Shown one piece after another: positions 36,971-47,972 of a stretch of DNA of 64,000 nt. Position 1 is the first letter of the stretch. The number at the start of each line of letters is the position of its first letter. Below the pieces are notes generated by a model. It did not search any database. It had not been told where the DNA came from and saw only the letters and a program-made list of their open reading frames with translations. This stretch comes from Nymphaea colorata (taxonomy: Eukaryota > Streptophyta > Magnoliopsida > Nymphaeales > Nymphaeaceae). The position numbers and the translations under genes were made by a program. The DNA lies in NCBI RefSeq assembly GCF_008831285.2, contig NC_045138.2, positions 37,005,115-37,069,114 of the forward strand, in the 5' to 3' direction.

Positions 36971-38309
36971 ATCGAGGGAGGGAGAAGGACGGTTTGTGAT
37001 GACGAAAATAGGCGGTTGTTTCCCGTTAGCTGATCGCTCCCTCTTGAAATGGTTCGGATCCGGGTTCGGATTGTTTGTAAATCTGTCCATCGCTTTGGAC
37101 GGATCGAATTTAGATCACGGATTCCCATTTTTTGACATGTAATCTGATTCAGTGTCAGTGTCGATAAAAAAAAAATCAGATACACACTTAAGTTTGCTAG
37201 GAAAACACACAGTTTCTTCAAATATCTAAATTTATGTATAATTCTTTACAATCAATTTTCACCTCAACTTGAAATTGGGATGAACACTCCGGTTTCAATT
37301 TCCTTTTGAGTTTCATTGTATAGATTCTTTAATTATATAATCAAAACTGAGTATAATTGAAAACGACTGTATATTCTTTAATTATAAAATTAAAAAGGAC
37401 TTGCATGAAGAAAAAAAAAAAATTAGAACTCATACATTAAAACTTTCAAGCTTTGTGCCCCAAAGAGAGATGAAAAAATTCCATAATTCTGGAATCATTA
37501 TTTCACCTCATAAGATTAGATCATAATTCAAGAATTTTGATTATCCTATTACTTAAGGATCAAAATTATTTATTTGATAATGCAGTTCTCAAATTTCATT
37601 TAATTTATTCCAACCGTATCAAACGGCCCCTTTGTATATTTTGAATCTGCTAGCATCTGATCTGGCTCTTATGGACAAAGGAATCTGCATCTTAAAATGT
37701 TACTAACTAACTTTTAAAATGTACAGTACCGGATATTGTAAATAGAAGCCTATATCCAAAAAACAACAGAAGTTAAAAACATAGGCAACATAGGAAGAGG
37801 CGTAGCCACACGTGCCCACACCAACTTTTTAAAATTTATTTCTTTTCAAATTTTTACTTTTGTACTGATAAATTTACCTTTTATGCATATATAAGTGCCC
37901 CTCCATAAATGTTGAGGTGCCTCTCCAAATAAATTTTTGGACTTAAAGGCAGACAAAAGTGAGGCTATTATTTATTAATTGGAATAAAATGATAATAAGG
38001 GGCAGTCCTAAAGATAGTAATATGTCTAAATCGGTGGCCATACATTAGATAATATGTTTATATGTCTTAACTGAAAACAATTCAGGAACCACGAAAGAAC
38101 GAACGTTATCATAGTAAAGGCTTAAAAATAAAAAAAACTTAATAACATGTTCTGATGGTGCCTGAACATCAGGTTTTTTAGAAGAGGAATATTTTCAAAA
38201 TATACTTTTTTTTTTCAAAAGTATGAGGAGCGTGGTGGCACCTCTTTCCCCGTTGGAATAGAGATGAGCTTGTCATCTTTTTTACTTTGGTGCGTCGAAC
38301 CAAATAGGG

Positions 38310-38480
38310 ATGGGATTAAAAATTTTTGAATGAAGAGAGTTCAATTAAAGTTTGTAAATTTTGACATTGGCTCAAATATCATTTTTTTCAAAATTTTTAT
38401 ATAAGACAAGTGAAATTTTTTAAAATTTTACATGTAATTTTTTTTTTCGAAGGTGGGACCATGGCCATGCAGCCCCTACC
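38310..38480. repeat. AT-rich dispersed repeat, copy D
   Basis: It contains CAAATATCATTTTTTTCAAA, then TATATAAGACAAGTGAAATT and TTTTAAAATTTTACATGTAA, in the same order as copy B, and ends in a GC-rich block GGTGGGACCATGGCCATG. A related fragment lies at about 37800-37930. Confidence 0.6.
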
Positions 38481-39800
38481 TCGCATCCGCCCTCATATAT
38501 AAATCTTCAATGTTATGTCCCCAGTTAAGATTAGGAAGAAAAAGTATGAGTTCAAATCCAAATGTGATTGCATGAATTTTAATTAAGTCAATTCTTAGCT
38601 TTTGTATGCAATTGTTCCAAACTTGTTGGTCAACCTGGGTCATACCAACTGGTCTTGAGAAGGGAGGAATGGGGGCCTTTCGGGCACCAAATCTTATGGA
38701 AGTGAGTCTTTGAATTTAACTAGCCTTGAACTACCTATTCAATGAATGAGCAGACTCGCTGATTCAGTCGAATAACCAAAAATATTTTATATTTATTTAT
38801 AAATAAATAAATATGCAAATTAATTATATTAAATTGTTTAAAATTACTTACAAATAACTCTGAAAGGACACATGGTACCATTGTATCAGATGATGAGTAA
38901 AAACCAATTCGACCGAAGGCTTATAAAATTTCTGTCTATTATCAATGTAAAGAGAAAGTTGAATCACACTCCCCAAGATAAAGATGGAAAAAAACACAAA
39001 AACAAATTCAAACTTCCACCTTTCTCACCTACCTATTTTTGTATTGTGAGGAAGTTTTGAACTTCTTTTTCAACGAAACATTTATTCAATTGATTTAGGG
39101 GCAAAGGAAAGAACACAGAGGTGTATTTGTATTTAATGGCTTTCCTTCAATTTCCATGCCTATTTAACCCTTACCAACTTGTGATGTATTGAAGCTCCAA
39201 CTCCAAATCGCAGACGAGTCCATATAATTTGGTTTTATTACATATTGATGCTGGAAATTACCTTTATTATGTATTTACCTCTTACTCACCCGAGAAAGTT
39301 TCTCCCTCTATTATCAAACGAGCAACAAAAACACATAAATTTGCTTGTAATTCAACAATTAGTAAAAATAGTGCACCTTTACGAAGAAAAAGCCCCACCA
39401 GCACCGCCGTTGAAAATACGGCAAGTCAATATCATCACCCAACTTTGGCCATGGCGGACTAATACTACTTTCTTTTTCCTCCCCCCCCCTTTTTTTTTTT
39501 TATTTTCTCAACCACCTTCCCCACCAACCCCGTGGGACCCATTCCCTCCCACCAACCCCTGGTGGGACCCGACCTTTGGTGGAACCCTCACCAACGACCC
39601 CTTGCTCTTATCCACGAAAAAGCGTTCAATTTTGAGTGGTAGCGACCAGCACGCATGCGGCATGAAGCGGGATAGATTGGTTCGGGGCGGAAACATCGGG
39701 TCCAAGATCGATTGACTCTATCAGAATCACATTTGATGAGATACTTTATCCCACGTTGATCAAATAAATAAGTTTTTCATTTTGCCTTTCTTTCTTCAAA

Positions 39801-39892
39801 TGCTTAGTTAAAAATATGAAGATAAAAACAAAAACGACATATATGCTGCTTAGTTAAAAATATGAAGATAAAACAAAAAACGACATATATGC
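39801..39892. repeat. 46-bp tandem duplication
   Basis: TGCTTAGTTAAAAATATGAA and the following bases to CGACATATATGC occur twice in a row (39801-39846 and 39847-39892) with only small indels in an A tract. A recent slippage or unequal exchange product in intergenic DNA. Confidence 0.85.
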
Positions 39893-41121
39893 TGATGTAG
39901 ATGGATTGAACATATCCGATTACCTGTCCAATTTTGAATTCGTTTAGTCGAATCAAGTAAGACAGTGTGAATTCGATCTCTAATTGGGTTTGAATTAGTA
40001 TAGAAATGCATAACCAAGTTCGGGTCTCAGCTACATACCACGCAGTTACATGCAAATGGTAGACCTTAAGCAAGTCGGATTAAAATTGAGTTTTTAAACT
40101 AAGGTTTGAATTTGAGTAAAAAATCAAATTACATAAAATCCGACTTCAATTGGATTACATCCTTAAGGGGGCATTTGACATATCTAAAATTGTGAAACTT
40201 TAGAATCAAAATGTTCATTTTTCAAAAAAAAAAAAAATTATCAAACAAACGGGGTATTTTGTTTTTGGAATTAAGAAACTGAAACTTTGATTTCATTCCA
40301 ATTTGAAGAGAAATTATGATTCTGAAATTTTCATTTTAAAATCCAAATTTCAAACCATCAAACGCCGTTAAGTCCATGGAAAAGCATCACATCAAAAAAA
40401 GTCTCGAAACAAAACCCTACTAAATTAAAAGGAAAGAAGGAATCGATGCACGAATCGGCATATTTGTTACATTTTTCCATTGATTTGGACCGGTTAAAAT
40501 TGATTTAAATATTTAGCCTCTTGCACAAATCGAATAAACAACTACAAAAATCCAACAATTATTAAAAGAAATACTCCATGTGAGAAATTTGAGGGAGGGA
40601 AACTGCTGACCAAACTCGTTTTAGTCCACTTATTAATTGACTTGAACGTAGTTCGCTTCTCTGCATCCTATATCTTTTTCTTTTAAAAGAAAAAAGGGGG
40701 AAACGAGAAACCAGGGGCTCAGACCATCACAGCCCATGTAACTACGTGCACCAACTTTCTTCACTCTTCCTGCTCTCCTGCCCTTGTTAACGGACGCCAA
40801 AGGCCCTGGGTATTAGAAAATTCTACCATATCGCCCTTGTCTTATGAACAACTACGTTTTCCAAATTTTAAAATGTATGTGGTTTTTCCTTCCAAAATAT
40901 ATATAAAAAAAATATAAAGCACTTTTTTTTCTTTAGAAAAAATATATGTAGAACTTTACTGCCTACTTCCCTAATTATGAAGTGCCCAGTGATATAATTA
41001 TGAGGTGGCTTGAAGTATTCAAAAGTATACAGCAGGCAGGTATGATGAGAACCTTGGGTCCCTCCATGGCCAATTTTGTAATTGCGCACTTGTGCTTAAA
41101 ATAAGGTGCCCACAAACTCCT

Positions 41122-41160
41122 ACCTACCTACTTCTTTCCCAACCTTGTGTTATATATAAG
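41122..41160 (+). promoter_or_regulatory. AC-I MYB element and TATA box of CYP98A
   Basis: ACCTACC at 41122-41128 is a perfect AC-I (PAL-box) element, inside CCTACCTACCTAC, and TATATATAAG at 41151-41160 is a strong TATA box about 60 bp before the start codon. AC elements bind the R2R3-MYB factors that switch on lignin genes in xylem. A weaker ACCAACT lies at 40750-40756. The placement beside a lignin-pathway gene makes function likely, though untested here. Confidence 0.7.
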
Positions 41161-41222
41161 ATGAGAGTCTCCAATGTTTCCTCAGCATAAAAACTTTCCT
41201 TCTTCCTTCTCTTCCACCCAAC

Positions 41223-43610
41223 ATGGATCTCCCTCTCCCACTCTCCACCATCTTCCTTGTTCTTCTCCTCTCCATCATATCTGTCAAATTCCTCCAAAGT
41301 CTTAGGTACAAGCTGCCTCCTGGACCCAGGCCATGGCCAATAGTGGGCAACCTATTCAGCATCAAGCCCATCAGGTTCAGGTGCTTCGCCGAGTGGGCGC
41401 AGACCTACGGGCCGATCATGTCGGTCTGGTTCGGCTCGACGCTCAACGTGATCGTCTCGAACTCCGAGCTGGCGAAGGAGGTGCTCAAGGACAACGATCA
41501 GCACCTTGCAGACAGGCACAGGACCAGGTCCGCAGCTAGGTTCAGCCGGGACGGCAAGGACCTTATCTGGGCTGACTATGGGCCTCACTATGTCAAGGTG
41601 AGGAAGGTTTGCACCTTGGAACTGTTCTCCCCAAAGAGGCTTGAGGCCCTCAGACCCATCAGAGAGGATGAAGTTACTGCCATGATTGAGTGTGTCTTTA
41701 AAGACTGCACAGATCAAGGTATTTTTTCCAGTTCTTGAAGCTTTTGCCTCTTTTTCAGTGATATATCGTGTTTGATTTATATAGGTAAAGTAGGCTCGGC
41801 CGGGCTCGGGCTACCAAATAAGGTTGCGGACCGAGTCCGGGCGCGCCCCAGTCTGACTTTGAATCGGACCAGTAGGTCGTGTTTTTTTTTTTCCCTTAAC
41901 AAAGGGAAAGCTCTGATGTAAAAACTTAAGCAACACGGTCCGGACTCCGTCAAGTTTTTAGTTAATTTTAAAGGAAGGAGCACTGAATGGCCGTGGCCCT
42001 GGAGAGTTCTGGTGCCATCAGAAAAGGACAAACAAAAGAGGGATAGTAATTCATTGCTATTGTCTCATTAATCTCCTTAAAAAGAAGAATCTAACTTTGG
42101 TGGTTTCGGTAAGTCGGAGTAGGTGTGGCTTTAATGGACTACGGTAGGAGAAGAGTCGTTATCATGGACAAACCCTCTCCACCAAAAAGACATGAAAATT
42201 ATAAGACGCATATGTGGTTGGTGGAGCGAAGATTGGTTAAAGCTTAATATTATTATTATTGCAGCAGTTGGAATTAGGAACGGGCTGATTAAAATATAGT
42301 CTCACCAAAACAAATGTAGGATAAGTAAAGAATCTATATTTTATTTTTAAGATTCATTTAATACTTGTTTTTTAAACAAACGATTCTATTTAATTTAATT
42401 TAATTTGGAGGAGATTGATTGACCAATAGTCGAACAATGGTGGCTTTCAGAGAAGAAGGGGATGGTGTTGAGGACCCACTTGGGGGCGGTGGCGTTCAAC
42501 AACACGACGAGGCTGGTGTTCGGGAAGAGGTTCATAGACGCGGACGGGAAGATGCACCCGCAGGGCTTGGAGTTCAAGGGGATCGTCGCCAACGGGCTGA
42601 AGCTCGGGGCGTCGCTGCCGTGGGGCGAGTACGTGCCCTGGCTGCGCTGGGCCTTCCCGCTGGAGGAGGAGGCCATCGCCAAGCACGGCGACCGGCGGGA
42701 CCGCCTCACCCGGGCCATCATGGAGGAGCACACCCTCGCCCGCAACAAGTCCGGCGGCGCCAAGCAGCACTTCGTCGACGCCCTCCTCACCCTCCAGCAG
42801 GAGTACGACCTCAGCGAGGACACCATCATCGGCCTCCTTTGGGTGAGCTTCCAAACTTACATGATTTAAGATCCAAGGCTCACATGATTTAAGATCCAAG
42901 GCTCACATGATTTAAGATCCAAGGCTCAATTGGATCCTGGAACTAATACAAGGTCTGAATTGCAGGACATGATCACGGCCGGGATGGATACGACCGTGAT
43001 CTCCACGGAGTGGGCGATGGCGGAGATCCTAAAGCACCCCAGGGTCCAAGAGAAAGTCCAAGAGGAATTGGATCGGGTCATCGGTCACGACAGGGTCATG
43101 TCCGAAACCGACTTCCCAGACCTCCCCTACCTCCAGTGTGTGGTCAAAGAGGCCATGCGCCTGCACCCGCCCACGCCGCTGATGCTGCCCCACAAGGCCA
43201 CCGCCAACGTGAAGCTCGGCGGCTACGACGTGCCCAAGGGCTCGATTGTGAACGTGAACGTGTGGGCCGTCGCCCGGGACCCGGCGGTCTGGAAGCGGGC
43301 GGAGGAGTTCTGGCCGGAGCGATTCCTGGAGGAGGACATCAACATCAAGGGCCAAGACTTCCGGGTGCTGCCGTTCGGCGCAGGGCGGCGGGTGTGCCCG
43401 GGCGCGGGGCTGGGCGTGTTCCTGGTGCAGTCGATGCTGGGGCACCTGCTGCACCACTTCAAGTGGGCGCCGCTGGAAGGGGTCAGAGAGGAGGAGATCG
43501 ACTTGTCCGAGAACCCGGGCATGGTCAGCTTCATGGCTACGCCCTTGCAGGCGAGGGCCACGCCCAGGCTGCCTGCTCACTTGTACCGACGCGTGCCCTA
43601 CGAGGGCTAA
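41223..43610 (+). CDS. CYP98A: Cytochrome P450 CYP98A, p-coumaroyl shikimate/quinate 3'-hydroxylase, 3 exons
   Basis: Model: 41223-41718, 42451-42842, 42966-43610, giving 510 aa, the usual length. The enzyme hydroxylates the 3-position of p-coumaroyl shikimate (or quinate) with NADPH-P450 reductase on the ER, opening the route to G and S lignin and chlorogenic acid. Visible landmarks: N-terminal membrane anchor (about 4-25), Pro-rich hinge PPGPRPWP (32-39), ADRHRTRSA, oxygen-binding I-helix AGMDTT (301-306), ExxR EAMR (358-361), PERF, and heme loop [11 protein letters not shown] with Cys440. CYP98A hallmarks include [37 protein letters not shown] and [17 protein letters not shown]. The exon 1-2 joint gives DQEKKGM, slightly shorter than in many orthologues. 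Exons 2 and 3 are much richer in GC than exon 1. The ATG follows a strong promoter closely. It seems intact. Confidence 0.95.
42859..42927. repeat. Three perfect 23-bp tandem repeats in CYP98A intron 2
   Basis: The unit ACATGATTTAAGATCCAAGG plus CTC occurs three times without a mismatch (42859-42881, 42882-42904, 42905-42927). The repeats fill 69 of the 123 bp of intron 2 and begin 16 bp after the donor. Copy number is likely to vary between individuals. Confidence 0.93.
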
Positions 43611-44990
43611 AACCAGCCCACCTTCGTATCGTGCCTTTGGGATTTCCGTCTTGCAGACAATACTTGGTGTTTTGGATCTGGAGCAGACACACAAAACATT
43701 TGTTGTATATTTATATGAGATGGAACCGAATCTTTTCCCGTCGCTATTCTCGTGAATGGCTGTAAAGGGTCGAGTACGGTCTCGGCGTTTCGCATTTGGT
43801 ATTTGGTTTGCATTTTTGGCTCTAAAGTATTTTTCATAAGAATCAACCTTTTCTGAAAATAATCACTCCTCATGTTCTCATTTCTTCGATTCTCAGTAGC
43901 CCATCTCTACATGTAACTTTTATGTTCCTTTCATTAAAGTGAGCTCATTATTTTACTTTTTGCATTTAAAATAACTATGGCCTAAGATCGCATAATAGAT
44001 ACTAATCTTAAGTTTATGCATCTCATATTATAAAATATCTTAAGACTGAACTAGATCAAGGGCAACCAAATACCGCTTAGAATAACTTGGGAAGTAACAA
44101 TTCAAATAGCAAAGCTAGTCAATAAATACATTGTCACATTGAAACTGTGCTCCATGGGGTGAAACATGGTACTAAGATGAAAGAACACTATCTTTTCATT
44201 GGGAGCCTTAAACCTCGAGCGTAACGAGAAATCAAAGAAATACCAGCGTAACCCTGCACTCTGAAGATAACGTACCATACCTTTATGTTTTTAAGGTTTT
44301 ACCTTGTCTCGGGGCTTGGATAAACATAAAATTCATCATTCAACTCAAGTGTCATGCATGACATACATGGTTGTAAGAGGTCACGAAAAAGTGGCTTCCA
44401 TGATTATAGGACCAGAAAAAACAACTATCTAAACAAACCCAGATTTCGAATGTTCAAATGTTGGTTTCTATGCAGCGGCTTAGAATCCTCCCGCTCATTT
44501 AAAATAGTAAAAATGGTTTTTTTTATGGAACCGTGCCTATTCATTGGAAGAAAGGGCGTTCAAATTCTGTTGTATTAACAACATTTTGGTTGCGAATGGA
44601 TCCATCCAGGTTTCGAAGCAGTCATTCATCAGCAACCCCGAATGGCTGGATCTTAAAAGTAGAACGAGTAAGATTTTTTGTTTCATAAAACACTACATAT
44701 ATAATTAACAAATTTTACAATTAGAACCAAATTCATCCAAATCCAATAATTAAAAATAAGATTCTATAGTAATCACCTCCTCCCTTCCACCAGAGGGCAT
44801 GAGAGAGGATAATATTTCGGCTATTCTATCAGCGGTTTCTTGCCGATTTGCTTCAGTCCTGTGGGCTCCACTCAGGTGTGGTCCCGCTCGTACCGGGCCC
44901 CACACCACCGATTTTTTAAAAGAACTCGGCGAATTATATCGACGGGTCGGAACTGGGGGAGGTCGGACCCGGAATTTAACCGAAGATCCG
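43611..44990. other. Intergenic, CYP98A 3' side to NC2-alpha gene
   Basis: The first few hundred bases are the probable CYP98A 3' UTR. No gene is seen in the rest. A long ORF running from 44799 into 45356 includes the NC2-alpha start in the same frame, but its upstream part has no conserved residues and is most likely promoter and leader. Confidence 0.6.
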
Positions 44991-45290
44991 AACCATGGTT
45001 TAGCGAGCAGCTTGAAGGTTAGGGTTTCTCGGGTTACGTATCCGCCTGATCCAATCCCCTTTTCTTTGTTCGTCACGTCTCCACGGCGAGGTGAGGGACA
45101 CAAAAGATCACAAGGAGAAAAAGGGCGGGTGAAAAAAGATTTTGTTGGGGATTTTTTGTCGAAGCGATATGTAATTTTGTTTATAGTATATCTTTTTTTT
45201 TTCCTTGTTTACTTTTTTTTTTTTTTTTTGGGTTCATCTTTAACCTTATCGCCAATCGGGAGTCTGAATCGATGGCCGGAATCTGACACC

Positions 45291-47920
45291 ATGAGGAAGA
45301 AGCTCGACACTCGCTTCCCGGCGGTACGGTTTCCATTCCCGCCTTTCTTCTTCTAATTTTCTTCCTTCCTTTTGTTGCTTGTTTTATCTGATTTCGTTTT
45401 GAGCTTCTTGTTCTGGTCGATTTTGGATGCGTTCTTTTCTGTTATTTGCGGCTTGCCCTTCTTGTACTTCTAGGGTTCTTTTCTGGCAGAGGCTTAGTGT
45501 AGGGTTTTTGATTAATTTTAGTGATTATGGATTGCGATGATGGACGTGGTGGGGATTGTGATGGCCGCTCTGAAATTTAGTGTAGAATTTGGCACGTTGA
45601 ACTTCACCATGGTTTCATGGCGGCTTTTGGTCATTCTTAGGTTTTTGGATGTGGTCGCCAGCATGGCTGCCTGGGAGACGTCGATCTAGAAACGAAAGCC
45701 AGTGTTTGGTGGGGGTTGATCTTTGCGTTGGACATACTTGTCTCTTGCTTGCCATCTCTTTCCTGAAGTTCCTGAAGATTTCTTCTCTTTGAATGATTCG
45801 ATTTTGTGCAGTACTAAGTTTGGTTTCATTTGTTGCGTGGGGGCAGCTTGAAATGTTGCATAACTGATCTGCAACAGTGGTTCCTTTGCCTCTTTCAACT
45901 GCTGTTTTGTTGATTTGTCGCAAATAACAAACAACTTGTCAGTAAGAGGCTTTATTCTGAAGGAACTTTATCGTTATCTGTTGTTGCAGTGCAACGGTTG
46001 CACTGGCCTAGCAATTTTACAATTTGACTCTTCGGTGAAATGTTGAGATAAAGATAAAGGGAGGTTTAGGGATCTCACCTTCTCAAATCTGCTAACAAAC
46101 TTAACTAACCTAAACATGTTCACTTTACTGTATTCTTTTTTTTTAAAAAAATAATTTACGAGTAGGATAATAGTTGCAGTAGACCTGCTTAGTCCTTTCA
46201 TAGGGAGCCAATCAAATTGGACGTAGTATTGCTTATTGAGCAGTTTGAGTTGACACTGCTGGAAGGTGGACCGTGTAGTACTCCTAGACTAACTGTGGGT
46301 AAATTTTAAACTAAGCTGATTAGGAGTATTAAGCTTAATACTGACATGCTGAACAACTTCAGTTTTGTGTCATTGTGTGTGCTGAGTCAGAGTGTAAGTT
46401 GGTGGTGGTTGTGGTTCTGATCTGAGTGGCAGTGTCACTGTGGCACCAGCTACTTGTAACACAATGACGTCTTATTCAATAATGTCTGGGTTATTTTGAA
46501 ATTTTTGTTACTGAGACCTGCTTGAATGTTGAATCAGCAACAGCAATACCAGCAAGAAATTGAGAATATTATTTTGCCTCACATTCTAAACAATAAAATG
46601 GTGAAACAATATCATTTTTTAACTTATCACTTTTTCCATTTCATATGATGAAAGCCAAGTTTTTTTATTCTTTAGGATATTTGACATGTTTATGTCATCT
46701 TGTTCTCCCTGTTTTGCAATATTTGAAGATTCATGAATTTTTTTTATCCTTAGAAGAGCTACCTTCATCTTCTTTCTGGTCTAGTGCATATTTTTCAAAA
46801 TCAACACTATGAATGGCATTCTAGCAGCTACCTTGCCTTGAAAATTATGATCAGATATGTTTTAGAATTTAAAACTTTTATATTCTTTGTTCAGATTGAG
46901 TTTGGTTCTTGCATGACTAATGCTTAGCATTATGACATTGCTTTGTGCTTTTGAAAAAAAGTAGGTAAATAGATCACCTAAGCATAAGAAGATATTCTAA
47001 TCTTGGTAATAAACTGTATCCAATGTTCATAACCTTGTGATAAAAAAGGATATGCCTATTCCAAATTGTTCTCTGTAAATTTGTGTTACATGGAGGTGCA
47101 CCCAAGTTTTGTGGCCCTTAAATTTAGGGATCAGATTTATTGGCAAAATTATTGGTTGAACCCAAATGAAGCCTCATTGCTTTTCGTCAATGGACATCAC
47201 TAGTCAATTTTATGCTTTCCATAAGAGGATTTCAAACTGTATAATGACACTCACTTCAAGTAGTTCTCAGATTTTACCCGAGAAGTGCATTCTTGGTGTT
47301 TTGTGAGTGATATTTTGATGTTCTCCTGAATCATAGGACTGTTTTTTTAATAGTCTTGTTGAGGCTTCTAGATATTTCTGTATATTTAGCGCTTGATTTG
47401 TTTTCTTGGTTATTAACTTAATTGAGGTCACCATTCATGCAGAAAATGGCCCTCTGAAATGGCTGGTTGTCTTTATTCATAAGAACTGATTAATCTCATT
47501 AAAGTCGGGATGTCATAAGTGAAATTTAAATTGATTGGCAGTATCCTGTTTATGTTACATTGTCCTTCACGGGAACCTAAAATTTTCAATCTTTATTTCA
47601 CTAATCAAATATAACCTGATCAAGCAATCAGGTAAACTATTAATTTCACTGAAATGAAAAACAAGGGTTTGAATTTATGAAATTCCAAAAGAATCTATGA
47701 ACTTGGTGCTTTATATCTTGATGGCAAGGAAATTATAGCTGTTGGATTGCACATGGACCTGATTTAGTCTATTTTTTCAAAACTGGGAGGTCCGGCACAG
47801 ATCATTCAAGACCTTAAAAAGATTTACAGGGACTAGTTGGTCTGACTAGGTCCAAGTTGATTGGCTATAAATAAATAAATACATGCACTTGTTCATATAT
47901 TTATATGGAATTAAATACAG

Positions 47921-47972
<52 letters not shown>

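Larger units (their letters stand above)
36980..41100. other. Divergent intergenic region between MAP65 and CYP98A
   Basis: No gene seen in 4.1 kb of mostly AT-rich DNA. It contains copy D of the dispersed AT-rich repeat, a 46-bp tandem duplication, and a C-rich tract at 39480-39600 giving Pro-rich chance ORFs. The last few hundred bases are the CYP98A promoter. Confidence 0.6.

Noticed and set aside
39245-39715. Pro-rich 156-codon ORF
   Set aside because: Its Pro/Phe content comes from a C and T homopolymer tract at 39480-39600; no start context or splice support.
43010-43765. 251-codon ORF overlapping CYP98A exon 3, and long antisense ORFs 43029-43694 and 42395-42899
   Set aside because: Shadows produced by the GC-rich codon use of CYP98A; they have no family motif.
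44799-45290. Upstream extension of the NC2-alpha frame
   Set aside because: Family members start at M(R/K)KKLDTRFPA; the upstream residues are low complexity (Phe runs from T tracts) and read as leader.
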